Source of the DNA: Neobacillus sp. DY30
Lineage (GTDB): Bacteria; Bacillota; Bacilli; Bacillales; Cytobacillaceae
NCBI RefSeq assembly: GCF_030123065.1
Contig: NZ_CP126093.1
Span: 5,462,001-5,526,000, forward strand
Direction: 5' to 3'
Length of the DNA: 64,000 nucleotides
Position numbers and translations under genes: made by a program. Positions 26,649 to 35,103 of this stretch are shown here, one piece after another. Every line of letters starts with the position of its first letter. Position 1 is the stretch's first letter. Below the pieces are notes generated by a model. The model searched no databases. It was not told the DNA's origin and saw nothing but the letters and a program-made list of their open reading frames with translations.

Positions 26649-27518
26649 TTAGATTTTTTCAAATACGCGTAATCCTGCACCAACAACCCCATTATTTTGA
26701 GCCAGTGTACTGATGCTCATTTGGTCTAATAGATGCTGCTGTTCAGAAATTTGATAGGTTTCTAGCTTTTCTTTGATTAACTCAAGCAGAAAAGGATTAT
26801 TCACGATGACACTGCCGCCAAACACCATTTTGTGCGGGTCTAGTAAACAAGAAATGGAATAGAGTCCTTGAGCTAAATGGTCGGCTACATCATGGACGAT
26901 GGACTGAAATTCCTGTGATCCGTTTACATATCCAGTAAAGACATCCTTGGCTGGAATTCCCGCTATTTTCTGGATCCCTGGGCCGGCAGCGATTTTTTCC
27001 AGCCGCTTATTGCCCTCTTTTGAAAGAACCGGAATCAACCCCAGTTCACCAGCAAATCCAGCTCCTCTCAAAAAGGAACCATTATGGATAATCGAACAGG
27101 ATATTCCTGTACTGATCGTCACGTAAACAAAGGTTTCATTCTTTTTTCCTTGTGCCGCTTTCCACTCAGCAAATGCGGCCATATAGACATCATTGTCAAT
27201 GGTGATTGGTTTAGCGCCAAATCGCTCCTGTAAACGTGCAGCAATCGGAAACTCCTGCCAGGGCAAATTGTTTTGAAAAATAGCGATACCGTTCTCTGTA
27301 TCAACCTTTCCTGGTACCCCGACGCCGATCCCTTCAATCTCTGACAACGATGTTCCTTCAAGAACTTGTTCTACTGCTGTTACGACTTGTTTAAACATAC
27401 TTTCACGGCCGGAAGGATCACTTTTCACTTCCTGACGGTCAAGCAATTCTCCTGATTCGGTAATGATTCCCGCTGCAATCTTTGTCCCGCCGATATCAAT
27501 TCCGATTGCTTTTTTCAT
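26649..27518 (-). CDS. ROK-family sugar kinase, probably GalNAc kinase
   Basis: 289-aa ROK protein without HTH, so a kinase rather than a repressor. ATP motif IGIDIGGTKIAAG at the N-terminus, catalytic Asp in TIDNDVYMAAFAE, FVYVTISTGISCSII, and GFAGELGLIPV. The usual zinc site CxCGxxGCxE of ROK kinases is absent; the corresponding stretch reads SKEGNKRLEKIAAGPG. In this operon it most likely makes GalNAc-6-phosphate for NagA and AgaS (inference). ATG start with a modest ribosome binding site. Confidence 0.82.
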   Translation of the reverse strand: MKKAIGIDIGGTKIAAGIITESGELLDRQEVKSDPSGRESMFKQVVTAVEQVLEGTSLSEIEGIGVGVPGKVDTENGIAIFQNNLPWQEFPIAARLQERFGAKPITIDNDVYMAAFAEWKAAQGKKNETFVYVTISTGISCSIIHNGSFLRGAGFAGELGLIPVLSKEGNKRLEKIAAGPGIQKIAGIPAKDVFTGYVNGSQEFQSIVHDVADHLAQGLYSISCLLDPHKMVFGGSVIVNNPFLLELIKEKLETYQISEQQHLLDQMSISTLAQNNGVVGAGLRVFEKI

Positions 27519-27535
27519 TTACACGCACCTCTAAC

Positions 27536-28033
27536 TTATGAATGTTTCGTTGAAAGAAGTAAGTCACAACACTTCTTAAACTTTCTCCCGCTGCCACAAA
27601 GGCAATAATCGTTCCTATCGGGCTTCCTATGTCCTGAATGCAGATGATTCCAAAGCCATTGTCGTTTTATATTTTCTGCAAGCCTTTCCATTCTTTCATG
27701 TGCATAATCATAGATTTGGAGATAACTATCGCAAAAATAATCCGGCTGGATGGCATCATCCTTTTTCCGATTTCTCGGGCAGCCTCCATGGCATAACTTC
27801 AAATACTTACAGCTCTTACACTTATCTGGCAAGTTGGGCTTTAATCGAAGAAACTCAGAATAGATCGGACTAATTAACAAATCCGAAAGGGCATCTTCCC
27901 CAACATTCCCCAGCTTATACTCGTCATTGATATAAAAGTCACAAGGATAAGCATCTCCGTTTTGTTCAAGGAACCCACTTTCATTTGGATGGGTTGTTGG
28001 TACAAGTTGTCTTTTTAAAAAACTCATAGACAC
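27536..28033 (-). pseudogene. Anaerobic sulfatase-maturase fragment (SPASM domain + SEC-C)
   Basis: 165 codons, all from the C-terminal half of an anSME-type radical-SAM enzyme: NGDAYPCDFYINDEYKLGNV, then CKSCKYLKLCHGGCPRN and YFCDSY (SPASM Cys set), ending in a SEC-C metal motif DYCLCGSGRKFKKCC. The whole radical-SAM barrel with CxxxCxxC, about 250 residues, is missing. The only start codons lie in the right arm of a terminator hairpin (28017-28050), so MSMSF is an accident of the junction. Known function of full-length family: formylglycine formation in sulfatases. Here a remnant at the head of the GalNAc operon, suggesting lost sulfated-glycan use. Confidence 0.8.
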
Positions 28034-28050
28034 GAGACTATGAGTTTTTT
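28017..28050. terminator. Strong bidirectional hairpin in the aga-lac leader
   Basis: AAAAAACTCATAG (28017-28029), 8-nt loop, CTATGAGTTTTTT (28038-28050): a 13-bp perfect stem with T6 on either strand. It ends the ABC operon (stop at 28209), yet it also lies downstream of the GntR-controlled promoter at 28129-28157, so it would act on the aga-lac transcript too. Confidence 0.88.
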
Positions 28051-28128
28051 TAATATCATTTATTCAGAATCGAAATGGCAGTAATCATCCTGTCATTCAA
28101 AACGAAACTTTCATTTTTATTAATGTTA

Positions 28129-28165
28129 ATTTTACAACACAAAACTTGTTGGGTCAACCCAACAA
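28129..28165 (-). promoter_or_regulatory. GntR-controlled promoter of the aga-lac operon
   Basis: Minus strand: -35 TTGACC (28152-28157), 17-bp spacer, -10 TAAAAT (28129-28134). The -35 sits inside the dyad TTGTTGGGT-N2-ACCCAACAA (28146-28165). The same dyad architecture covers the -35 of the gntR gene at 35049-35068, so the GntR regulator probably represses both. Confidence 0.8.
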
Positions 28166-28208
28166 AATAGAACTTTTTTATTTTTTTGCCTGTTATATAC
28201 TGGTCTAT

Positions 28209-29042
28209 TTATTTTCCACCTGTTACGGCAATTCCTTCGATAAATTGTTTTTGCAAAATGATAAATAAAATCAGCATTGGCAGGATAGCTAAGAAGGAAC
28301 CTGCCATCAGAATCGGATAATTGGTTAAATATTGACCTTGCAGTGATGACAATCCGACAGAAAGGGTCATCGATTCCGGAGAACTATTCACAATCATCGG
28401 CCACATTAATTCATTCCAGCTCCAAAGAGTAGTGAAAATCCCCAATGCAACTAATCCGGGTTTGGCGAGAGGAAGCATAATCTTCCAGTAGATTTGGAAA
28501 TGGTTACAGCCATCGAGCCTGGCTGCTTCTTCCAGTTCTTTTGGAAGCCCCATAAAGAATTGACGCAGCAAGAACGTTCCGAAAGCGCTAAACAATCCAG
28601 GGACAATGACCGCTTGCAATGTATTCAACCACCCTAATTTCACCATAATCATATATTGCGGGAGTAAAAACACTTGGCCAGGAACCATTAGCACAGATAA
28701 CGCGAGCATAAACAAAATATTCCTGCCAGGAAATTCAATCCGGGCAAAGGCATAAGCAGCTAACGAACAGAGAAACAACTGCCCTGCCGTTCGTAAAATA
28801 GTAACAATAAAGGTATTATACATAAATTCGAAAAAAGGCAGCAGTCCAAAGACCTCTTTGTAATTCCCCCATTGAAAATCCTCAGGAATAATCACAGGCG
28901 GGACATGAATAGACTCAGCATAGGTTTTTAATGAGGTTAAGATCATCCATAAGAAAGGTAAGACCATTGCCACCGATCCTACTATAAGGACAAAATGGAT
29001 AAGGAATGTTTTATTTTTCAAAAGCTGTTTCGATCTTTCCAA
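28209..29042 (-). CDS. CUT1 ABC sugar permease (MalG/AraQ-like)
   Basis: 277 aa, six membrane segments, with the EAA loop EEAARLDGCNHFQIYWKIMLPLAKP in the last third (about 180-205). TTG start with GGAGGG 8 nt upstream. Follows the partner permease by 14 nt. No ATPase is encoded in this cluster, so a shared MsmX-type ATPase is expected. Confidence 0.88.
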   Translation of the reverse strand: MERSKQLLKNKTFLIHFVLIVGSVAMVLPFLWMILTSLKTYAESIHVPPVIIPEDFQWGNYKEVFGLLPFFEFMYNTFIVTILRTAGQLFLCSLAAYAFARIEFPGRNILFMLALSVLMVPGQVFLLPQYMIMVKLGWLNTLQAVIVPGLFSAFGTFLLRQFFMGLPKELEEAARLDGCNHFQIYWKIMLPLAKPGLVALGIFTTLWSWNELMWPMIVNSSPESMTLSVGLSSLQGQYLTNYPILMAGSFLAILPMLILFIILQKQFIEGIAVTGGK

Positions 29043-29056
29043 TGATTATCCCTCCT

Positions 29057-30004
29057 TTAGTCATAATGAACCCACTTCTTCTGTAAGACCATCTGAATCG
29101 CTGTGATGATTAAAATAACAGCTAATAAAAGAACTGCGATGGCTGCAGCGTATCCCTTATCATTTAATACAAACGCATGCTGATAGAATAAATAAACAAT
29201 CGATTGTGTATTTTCGAGCGCTGTACTGCTTTTTCCAATCATCATGAAAATTAAATCAAACACTTGAAATGCCCCAATGAGCGACATAATGCTTACAAAG
29301 AAAATGACCGGAGAAAGCAGTGGCAGTGTGATTTTAAAGAACACTCTGATGGGTCCGGCTCCATCCATTTCCGCAGCTTCGTAATAGGTCTTCGGAATTC
29401 CTTGAAGCCCCGAGAGGAAAATGACCATGTTATAACCTATTCCACTCCAGATTGCTACCACAATAATCGAATATAAAGCAATTTTCGGATCACTCACCCA
29501 CTGAGGTCCCTTAATTCCGATTAATGATAATAGATAATTTAGCAGTCCGTAATCGGAATTATAAAGCCATTTCCAAACCATTGCGATCGCAGCCGGCATG
29601 GTAATAACCGGCAAGAAATACAATGTCCGATAAACAGATTTCCCTTTAATATTCTGGTTCAGGAGCACAGCTATTAAAATAGATAAGAAAATTCCAATTG
29701 GAACAGTAAAAATAATATAGATCGTTGTATTCTTGAACGATTTTAATAGATTGGTATCATCAAGCATCCGCTTATAATTATCTAACCCCGTCCACTCGTA
29801 CTGTCCAAATGCTCCCCATTCGGTGAAACTAAAGTAAAAGGTCTGAATGATTGGCCACAGGTAAAAAATAACCAAGCCTAACATGAGAGGAGTAACCATG
29901 AGATAAGCCCAAAAGTAATCCGATCGTTTCCTTGTCTTCGCTAAATTAGAAACCTTAAATTTTTTATTCGCTTTCACTTCAACCTCTAGAGGAAGTTCCT
30001 TCAC
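29057..30004 (-). CDS. CUT1 ABC sugar permease (MalF/UgpA-like)
   Basis: 315 aa, six membrane segments after a 30-residue basic cytoplasmic N-terminus. WPIIQTFYFSFTEWGAFG in the first loop and the EAA loop YYEAAEMDGAGPIRVFFKITLP. GTG start with AGGAGG. Sits between the solute-binding protein and the second permease. Confidence 0.88.
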   Translation of the reverse strand: MKELPLEVEVKANKKFKVSNLAKTRKRSDYFWAYLMVTPLMLGLVIFYLWPIIQTFYFSFTEWGAFGQYEWTGLDNYKRMLDDTNLLKSFKNTTIYIIFTVPIGIFLSILIAVLLNQNIKGKSVYRTLYFLPVITMPAAIAMVWKWLYNSDYGLLNYLLSLIGIKGPQWVSDPKIALYSIIVVAIWSGIGYNMVIFLSGLQGIPKTYYEAAEMDGAGPIRVFFKITLPLLSPVIFFVSIMSLIGAFQVFDLIFMMIGKSSTALENTQSIVYLFYQHAFVLNDKGYAAAIAVLLLAVILIITAIQMVLQKKWVHYD

Positions 30005-30029
30005 TATATTCCCTCCTTTTTAGAAAAAA

Positions 30030-30056
30030 GAAGAGAAGAAACAAATTCTTCTCTTC
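30030..30056 (-). terminator. Intra-operon hairpin after the binding-protein gene
   Basis: GAAGAGAAGAA (30030-30040) and TTCTTCTCTTC (30046-30056), an 11-bp stem followed by TTTTTT on the minus strand. It would let most transcripts stop after the binding-protein gene, the usual way to make more binding protein than permease. Confidence 0.7.
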
Positions 30057-30063
30057 AATTTTT

Positions 30064-31314
30064 CTATTTCTTTGATAAAGCCTCATTTGCCTTTTTCGTC
30101 AACTCTTTTACCGCTTCTTCCACACTTTCTTCTTCACTCCAAGCTTTCTTAAGAACATCTATTTCATACTGCCAGATTTCCCCAGTACTTTTCACACTAG
30201 GCAGTGGAACAGAGTATTCAACACCATCAATATAGGCTTGAAGGTTTAAAGTTGGAACTGCTTGAATCCAAGCTTCTTGTGTACCATTATAAGCAGGAAT
30301 AACGGTTCCTGTTTTCGCAAACACTTCCGCTGCTTCTTTGGAGCCCAGGAACTGGACAAACTTCCAAGCCGCATCCTTGTGCTTTGTATTTGCTGCAATG
30401 ACATTCGATAACCCATGAATAGCTACCGCGCGCTGTTTTCCTTTTGGCACAACAGCAACGTCTAAATCAGGATTTTGCTTATACTCTGGAACCATCCAAG
30501 GTCCATCGAACATCATCGCTACTTTACCTGAAGCGAAGAGTTCAGAAGCAGCAGTCTCCGTCATTTGCGCTTGGGTTGGCGATAAACCTTCTTTTATAAA
30601 GCTAATATTGTATTTAAGTGCCTCAATCGCCTCAGGTTGGTCAAAGCCTACAGATTTGCCATCTTCGGAAATAATATAACCGCCATTTTGCCAAATGAAA
30701 TCATAATATCCGCCTTGGTTGCCCATTGTAGCTGCATAGCCCCAAATACCCTTATCCTTATTTGTCAGCTTTGCAGCAACCTCCTTTAACTTGGCCCAAT
30801 CCCAAGTCTCATCTGGATATGGCACACCTGCTTCATCAAAGATTTTTTTGTTATACCATAAGCCTGTTGTATCAAAATCTTTTGGAATACCGTATACTTT
30901 TCCATTAACTGTATAAAGATCAATTAATGATTCCGGATAATTTTCTAAGCTAAAGTTATCTTCCTTTGCAAGCTCACTAAGCGGGAGAATAACCTTCCCT
31001 TCCGCATATTGCTCAACATGTGCGCCATTCATCCACATAACATCTGGCAAGGCGCCCCCAGTGGCAGCTGTTTCAAGCTTTTGGAAATACTGACCATACG
31101 GAGTTAGCTCTGTTTTCACTTTAATGTTCGGATTCTTTTCGTTAAATAACGTAATGATTTCTTCTATAGCAGGGACTTGCTTCTTATCCCAAAAACCATA
31201 TGTGATTTCCACTTTTTCATCTTTTGTATTACCTGAAGTTGTATCACTATCACTGCATCCAGCTAACCCAAATCCCAAAATGACAGTTAAAAGCATGAAT
31301 AGCCACTTTTTCAT
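30064..31314 (-). CDS. Sugar-binding lipoprotein (CUT1)
   Basis: 416-aa extracellular solute-binding protein. Lipobox LAGC at about 17-20, then a Ser/Asp/Thr linker and an SBP_bac_1 fold (EKNPNIKVKTELTPYGQYFQKLETAATGG, GKVAMMFDGPWMVPEYK). First gene of the first ABC operon. Substrate not determined; either this system or the second one (39754-41091) should import the Gal-GalNAc disaccharide or a related glycan. Confidence 0.87.
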   Translation of the reverse strand: MKKWLFMLLTVILGFGLAGCSDSDTTSGNTKDEKVEITYGFWDKKQVPAIEEIITLFNEKNPNIKVKTELTPYGQYFQKLETAATGGALPDVMWMNGAHVEQYAEGKVILPLSELAKEDNFSLENYPESLIDLYTVNGKVYGIPKDFDTTGLWYNKKIFDEAGVPYPDETWDWAKLKEVAAKLTNKDKGIWGYAATMGNQGGYYDFIWQNGGYIISEDGKSVGFDQPEAIEALKYNISFIKEGLSPTQAQMTETAASELFASGKVAMMFDGPWMVPEYKQNPDLDVAVVPKGKQRAVAIHGLSNVIAANTKHKDAAWKFVQFLGSKEAAEVFAKTGTVIPAYNGTQEAWIQAVPTLNLQAYIDGVEYSVPLPSVKSTGEIWQYEIDVLKKAWSEEESVEEAVKELTKKANEALSKK

Positions 31315-31537
31315 CCTATTTCCCTTCTTTCATATAATGTTTAGTAGATTACTAGCGAAATACTTTTAGTACTAGAATTCCCCTTTGATAGCCCTTACAT
31401 TTTTACTTTAGCTAAATTAGAAAGACATAAGATAACTGGTTTAAATACCGATAACCACCTCCCTAGAATAGAAAGTATTATTGAAATTTATTGTCTTATA
31501 AGTAATAGTCTTAAACTGTGTTTCTAGGCGGTGAACA

Positions 31538-32812
31538 TTAAGATTTTATATTTTCTAGTAAACTAGTATAAAAATCGTCAATAGTAATCGATTGACCATG
31601 ATTAATTCTGGATTCTTCCGCAGCAAATGCCATTAGGTGACTTCTTACTGACGCAGACGCAGAAGAAACGCTGTCTTGTTTATTTCCAAATTGAATTTCT
31701 CGCAGGAAAGTTCTCATAATTCCATTGTCTCCCCCACCATGTCCTCCAATAGGATTGTCAAACTTTATGACCGTTTCATGTTTCGAGAGGAAATCAAATA
31801 TCGAAATGCTATTTTCCTCCATGTTTCCACGTATCTCACCTTTTGTTCCCATAATTTGAACAATTCGTGTTTGTTCCCTCGTGAAACCACACATACTAAA
31901 GGTTGCTGTTGCCCCACCCTCGAATTCCATATTCACTACTTGATGATCGACTACATCATTATCGGAGCGGTATACGCAAATTCCATAAGGTGTTTCATTT
32001 AAGGCTTTTATGATGCCTTCATTCGAACCGTCTTCCGTAAATTTCTTCGCCCATCCTTTGCCCTCACCAAGATAATACCTGCCAGCATGAAAAGGGCATT
32101 CAAGTTCGGCAGGACAGCCCTCTAAACATCTCTTCGGTGCCCCAACAGGTGCATTTTCTTCCTTAAAATGCATCAGGGAGCCATAGGAACTAACCCGCTT
32201 ACAATCCTTCCCAATCACAAAAGAAATGATATCCATATCATGACAAGATTTTTGAAGGATCATCGGACTTGACTTATCTTTATTATTCCAATTGCCGCGT
32301 ACAAAGCTGTGAGACATATGCATGACTTCTACATTTTCATTTAATTGCAGGGAGACTACCTCACCGATTTCTCCTTTGGAAATAATGTTTTTTATCGTGG
32401 ACCAGAATTCTGTATACCTCAAAACATGACCTATCGTTAGCTGCCGATTATATTTTTTAGCCGCTTGTTCCATCTCAATGCATTCTACTGGATCGGGGGA
32501 CATTGGTTTCTCCAAAAGAACATGATAACCTAACTCCAATGCCTTCATAGTCGGTTTATAGTGATGACGGTCAAGTGTACAAATAATAGCAATATCCGCT
32601 ATTTTTGATTCTTGGTCTAAGATCTCTTCCCATGACTCATAACAATGTTCTTCGGAAATCTGATGTTCTTGCTGAATTTTCGTTCTTCTTTCCTGATTCG
32701 GATCTGCCACACCGATAATAGTTAATTCATTAGGATGACCTAAAGCATAAGGTGCGTATGCTCTTGCCCCTCTGTCCCCTGCTCCAATAAGGATTGCCGT
32801 CATTGGTTTCAT
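31538..32812 (-). CDS. Gfo/Idh/MocA-family oxidoreductase
   Basis: 424 aa. Rossmann start TAILIGAGDRGARAYAPYA, catalytic-region EKPMSPDP (the EKP motif), HVLRYTEFW, and CHDMDIISFVIGKD. A Cys cluster CLEGCPAELECPFHAGRYY follows, as in one subgroup of these proteins. ATG 32812 has GGGAGTG 6 nt upstream; the frame runs 21 codons further. It is downstream of the LacI gene (85 nt), with tandem LacI-like operators in the gap. Typical reactions are NAD-linked oxidations of sugars; it lacks the features I associate with GH109, so glycosidase activity is not claimed. Confidence 0.8.
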   Translation of the reverse strand: MKPMTAILIGAGDRGARAYAPYALGHPNELTIIGVADPNQERRTKIQQEHQISEEHCYESWEEILDQESKIADIAIICTLDRHHYKPTMKALELGYHVLLEKPMSPDPVECIEMEQAAKKYNRQLTIGHVLRYTEFWSTIKNIISKGEIGEVVSLQLNENVEVMHMSHSFVRGNWNNKDKSSPMILQKSCHDMDIISFVIGKDCKRVSSYGSLMHFKEENAPVGAPKRCLEGCPAELECPFHAGRYYLGEGKGWAKKFTEDGSNEGIIKALNETPYGICVYRSDNDVVDHQVVNMEFEGGATATFSMCGFTREQTRIVQIMGTKGEIRGNMEENSISIFDFLSKHETVIKFDNPIGGHGGGDNGIMRTFLREIQFGNKQDSVSSASASVRSHLMAFAAEESRINHGQSITIDDFYTSLLENIKS

Positions 32813-32837
32813 GTTAAACACTCCCACATTATTATTT

Positions 32838-32875
32838 TCCAAACATTTTCCCGATACTATCCAAACGTTTTCCAA
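32838..32875. promoter_or_regulatory. Tandem LacI-type operators before the Gfo/Idh gene
   Basis: TCCAAACATTTTCCC (32838-32852) and TCCAAACGTTTTCCA (32860-32874) are direct repeats 22 bp apart, two helical turns. The CG-centred AAACGTTT core is typical of LacI-family sites; the likely ligand is the LacI protein encoded immediately upstream. Confidence 0.55.
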
Positions 32876-32897
32876 TAGTTGATAAAAAAAGAACCAG

Positions 32898-33944
32898 TTA
32901 GGTTCGTTTTATATTAGATGATTCCCGAAAGACTAATTGAAAAGGCAATGTTATTTTTATTGGAAGTTTAATTTTTCCTTCTACCATTTCCATAATGGTT
33001 TTAGCTGCCATTCTTCCCATTTCATATTTAGGGATATCTACCGTTGAAAGCTGTGGGGATGAATATTTACCCATCTCAAGATTATCAACCCCGAAGAAAG
33101 CGATGTCTTCTGGAATTCGAAGGTTATCTTCTCTTACAGCCCTCATAGCAGCGATAGCCATTAAGTCACTTGCACAAACCATGGCTGTCGGTAAATGCAA
33201 TGGGTCTTGTTTAATCAGACCTTTCATTTTTTCATAGCTATTTTCCATTTTCCACTGTGTATTTATTACCCACTCAGGTTGGATATCCAGCCCAGCTTCT
33301 TCCATTGCTAGTTGAAAGCCTTTGAAACGATGCTCAGTATGTAAATCTTCAAAAGTTTCGTGACCACCGCCAATAAACCCTATGTCGCGATGCCCTTGCT
33401 TAACTAAATGTCGAACCACCATTTTGATTGATGCCTGGCGATCATAGTCAACAATCGCCATATTTTTATCCGTATAATAAAAGTCCAGCCCTACTACAGG
33501 GATATTTTGTTGAATATACTCGATAATGCTATCATCAATCTTATCGATAAGAAGCAGCCCTTCAATCCCTAGGTCATGAATCGTCTTAAGCAGAAGCACC
33601 TCGTTTTCTATCTCATCCTTAGTAATACTAATCAGAGTGTAATCATGATTTGCTAGTGAATCACGAATACCAGTATAAATAGTTGCAAAGTAAGGATTCG
33701 TTTCTGCTTGTTTTGGATTGGCTACCCAGCCAATTTTCATTGTTCTTGTGTTATTTTTCTCTTGCTTGTTGGTAACTAAATTCCTGGCATGTTGATTTGG
33801 TATATACCCTAACTCCTTAACAGCCTCCCAAATTTTTGCTTTTGTTTCCGAGTTAACATTTCTAGTCTGATCATTTTGAATGACTCTCGAAACAGTAGAA
33901 ATTGATACACCAACGTGCTCGGCAATATCCTTTAATCTTATCAC
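32898..33944 (-). CDS. LacI-family transcriptional regulator
   Basis: 348 aa. HTH with hinge: IRLKDIAEHVGVSISTVSRVIQND and YIPNQHARNLV; then a sugar-binding core (VGLDFYYTDKNMAIVDYDR, HRDIGFIGGGHE, AFFGVDNLEMG). GTG start with GAGGTG upstream. It probably controls the Gfo/Idh gene after it and perhaps the adjacent ABC operon. Confidence 0.88.
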   Translation of the reverse strand: MIRLKDIAEHVGVSISTVSRVIQNDQTRNVNSETKAKIWEAVKELGYIPNQHARNLVTNKQEKNNTRTMKIGWVANPKQAETNPYFATIYTGIRDSLANHDYTLISITKDEIENEVLLLKTIHDLGIEGLLLIDKIDDSIIEYIQQNIPVVGLDFYYTDKNMAIVDYDRQASIKMVVRHLVKQGHRDIGFIGGGHETFEDLHTEHRFKGFQLAMEEAGLDIQPEWVINTQWKMENSYEKMKGLIKQDPLHLPTAMVCASDLMAIAAMRAVREDNLRIPEDIAFFGVDNLEMGKYSSPQLSTVDIPKYEMGRMAAKTIMEMVEGKIKLPIKITLPFQLVFRESSNIKRT

Positions 33945-34259
33945 TATTAAAACACCTCTTAGTTATGCGATTAAGCGCTTTCTTTCATAGGATATCAAAT
34001 TTTTATCCTATTCCGGAAATACTTGTTAAATTTTTATCATGTATTGTAAGAGAGGTTTTTATAGAACGGGTCCATCTACTCACGAAATTGGCGGGTTATA
34101 GGTACAAGTATTTTAAAAAAATAAGGTGACTGACTGAAAATTGCAACTACTAAGAATATAACTTCTCACCATTAACCTGTCAACCCATCAACATAAATTT
34201 TTTTACGGATAAGATGAATGAATCACTTATAGACAAAATGCCCATAAGTGATTCAACGT
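33945..34259. other. Intergenic region with hairpin and cre-like core
   Basis: No gene is seen. Near the LacI start, AAGCGCTTTC at 33973-33982 is a cre-like or LacI-like core. At 34219-34255 a 12-bp inverted repeat TGAATCACTTAT / ATAAGTGATTCA lies just after the gntR stop; it has no T run on the minus strand, so termination there would be weak. Confidence 0.5.
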
Positions 34260-34991
34260 TTAGGTTAGTTCAGTGTAAAAGCGGCAGCGGTCGCCCCGCA
34301 CAATGGATATACAAAATTCTACTGGCATTCCACCAACATCAAAGGCTGTTCGTTCCAGCAACAGTGCTGGTCGTCCTTCCTCCGTTTGAAGGTGTTTACT
34401 TTCATCTGCACGGATGAGGACGGGCTCAAATGCCTCTTTTGCTCTCGTTACAACGATATTAAACTGTTGTGAGAATAAATCATATAAGGAGATTTCGCCC
34501 ACTTTCTTAAGCTGTTCTATATCTGAAACCACCCTTTTTGGAATAAAAGATGATTCCAATATATATGGTTCATTATTAGCACAGCGAAGGCGTTTCATTT
34601 CAATGACATTCTCATCTTCACTCAGCTGTAATGCTTCCTTGATTTTGGCTTCCGGTTTAACTTCTTCTATTTTCAGAATAATATCCTTAGGATTCAATCC
34701 TTTTTCCTTTAATACTTTGCTAAAACTGTAGAAACCCATCAATGACTGCTGCAGCTTCGGTTTTGCCACGAACGTTCCTTTTCCTTGGATTCGGTAAAGG
34801 ATTCCCACCTGTACAAGCTCCTCAATCGCTTTTTTTGCCGTGTTACGACTAACCCCAAATTGATCCATTAACTGATTTTCCGATGGGATTTTATCGCCAG
34901 GTGTCCATTGTCCTTTTTCTATCGAATCTTTAATTCTTTCCATTAATTGGTGATATAAGGGAATTAAACTTTCGTGTTGCAATGGTTCCAT
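34260..34991 (-). CDS. GntR/HutC-family regulator with UTRA domain (NagR/AgaR-like)
   Basis: About 243 aa. Winged HTH (IPLYHQLMERIKDSIEKGQW, DKIPSENQLMDQFGVSRNT, GILYRIQGKGTFVA) and a UTRA effector domain (ENVIEMKRLRCANNEPYILESS). Such regulators respond to amino-sugar phosphates. ATG 34991 (MEPLQHESL) is chosen: the upstream ATG 35021 lies only about 5 nt after the predicted transcription start. Its promoter and that of the aga-lac operon share the same dyad, pointing to autoregulation and control of GalNAc use. Confidence 0.85.
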   Translation of the reverse strand: MEPLQHESLIPLYHQLMERIKDSIEKGQWTPGDKIPSENQLMDQFGVSRNTAKKAIEELVQVGILYRIQGKGTFVAKPKLQQSLMGFYSFSKVLKEKGLNPKDIILKIEEVKPEAKIKEALQLSEDENVIEMKRLRCANNEPYILESSFIPKRVVSDIEQLKKVGEISLYDLFSQQFNIVVTRAKEAFEPVLIRADESKHLQTEEGRPALLLERTAFDVGGMPVEFCISIVRGDRCRFYTELT

Positions 34992-35032
34992 GTTTATATG
35001 CCTGCCTTCCAAAATATACATACTCCATGTAA

Positions 35033-35068
35033 ATTATATCACCATTGCTTGTAGAGTCAACCCAACAA
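35033..35068 (-). promoter_or_regulatory. Autoregulated gntR promoter with operator
   Basis: Minus strand: -35 TTGACT (35055-35060), 16-bp spacer, -10 TATAAT (35033-35038). The operator TTGTAGAGT-N2-ACCCAACAA (35049-35068) overlaps the -35 exactly as at 28146-28165, with one arm diverged. Confidence 0.78.
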
Positions 35069-35103
35069 CTTTTATATCCATTCATGATAAACCCTTATAT
35101 TTT

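Noticed and set aside
31538-32812. GH109 alpha-N-acetylgalactosaminidase
   Set aside because: Tempting in a mucin locus because GH109 belongs to the same fold, but it has no signal sequence and I could not see GH109-specific motifs; kept as a Gfo/Idh oxidoreductase.
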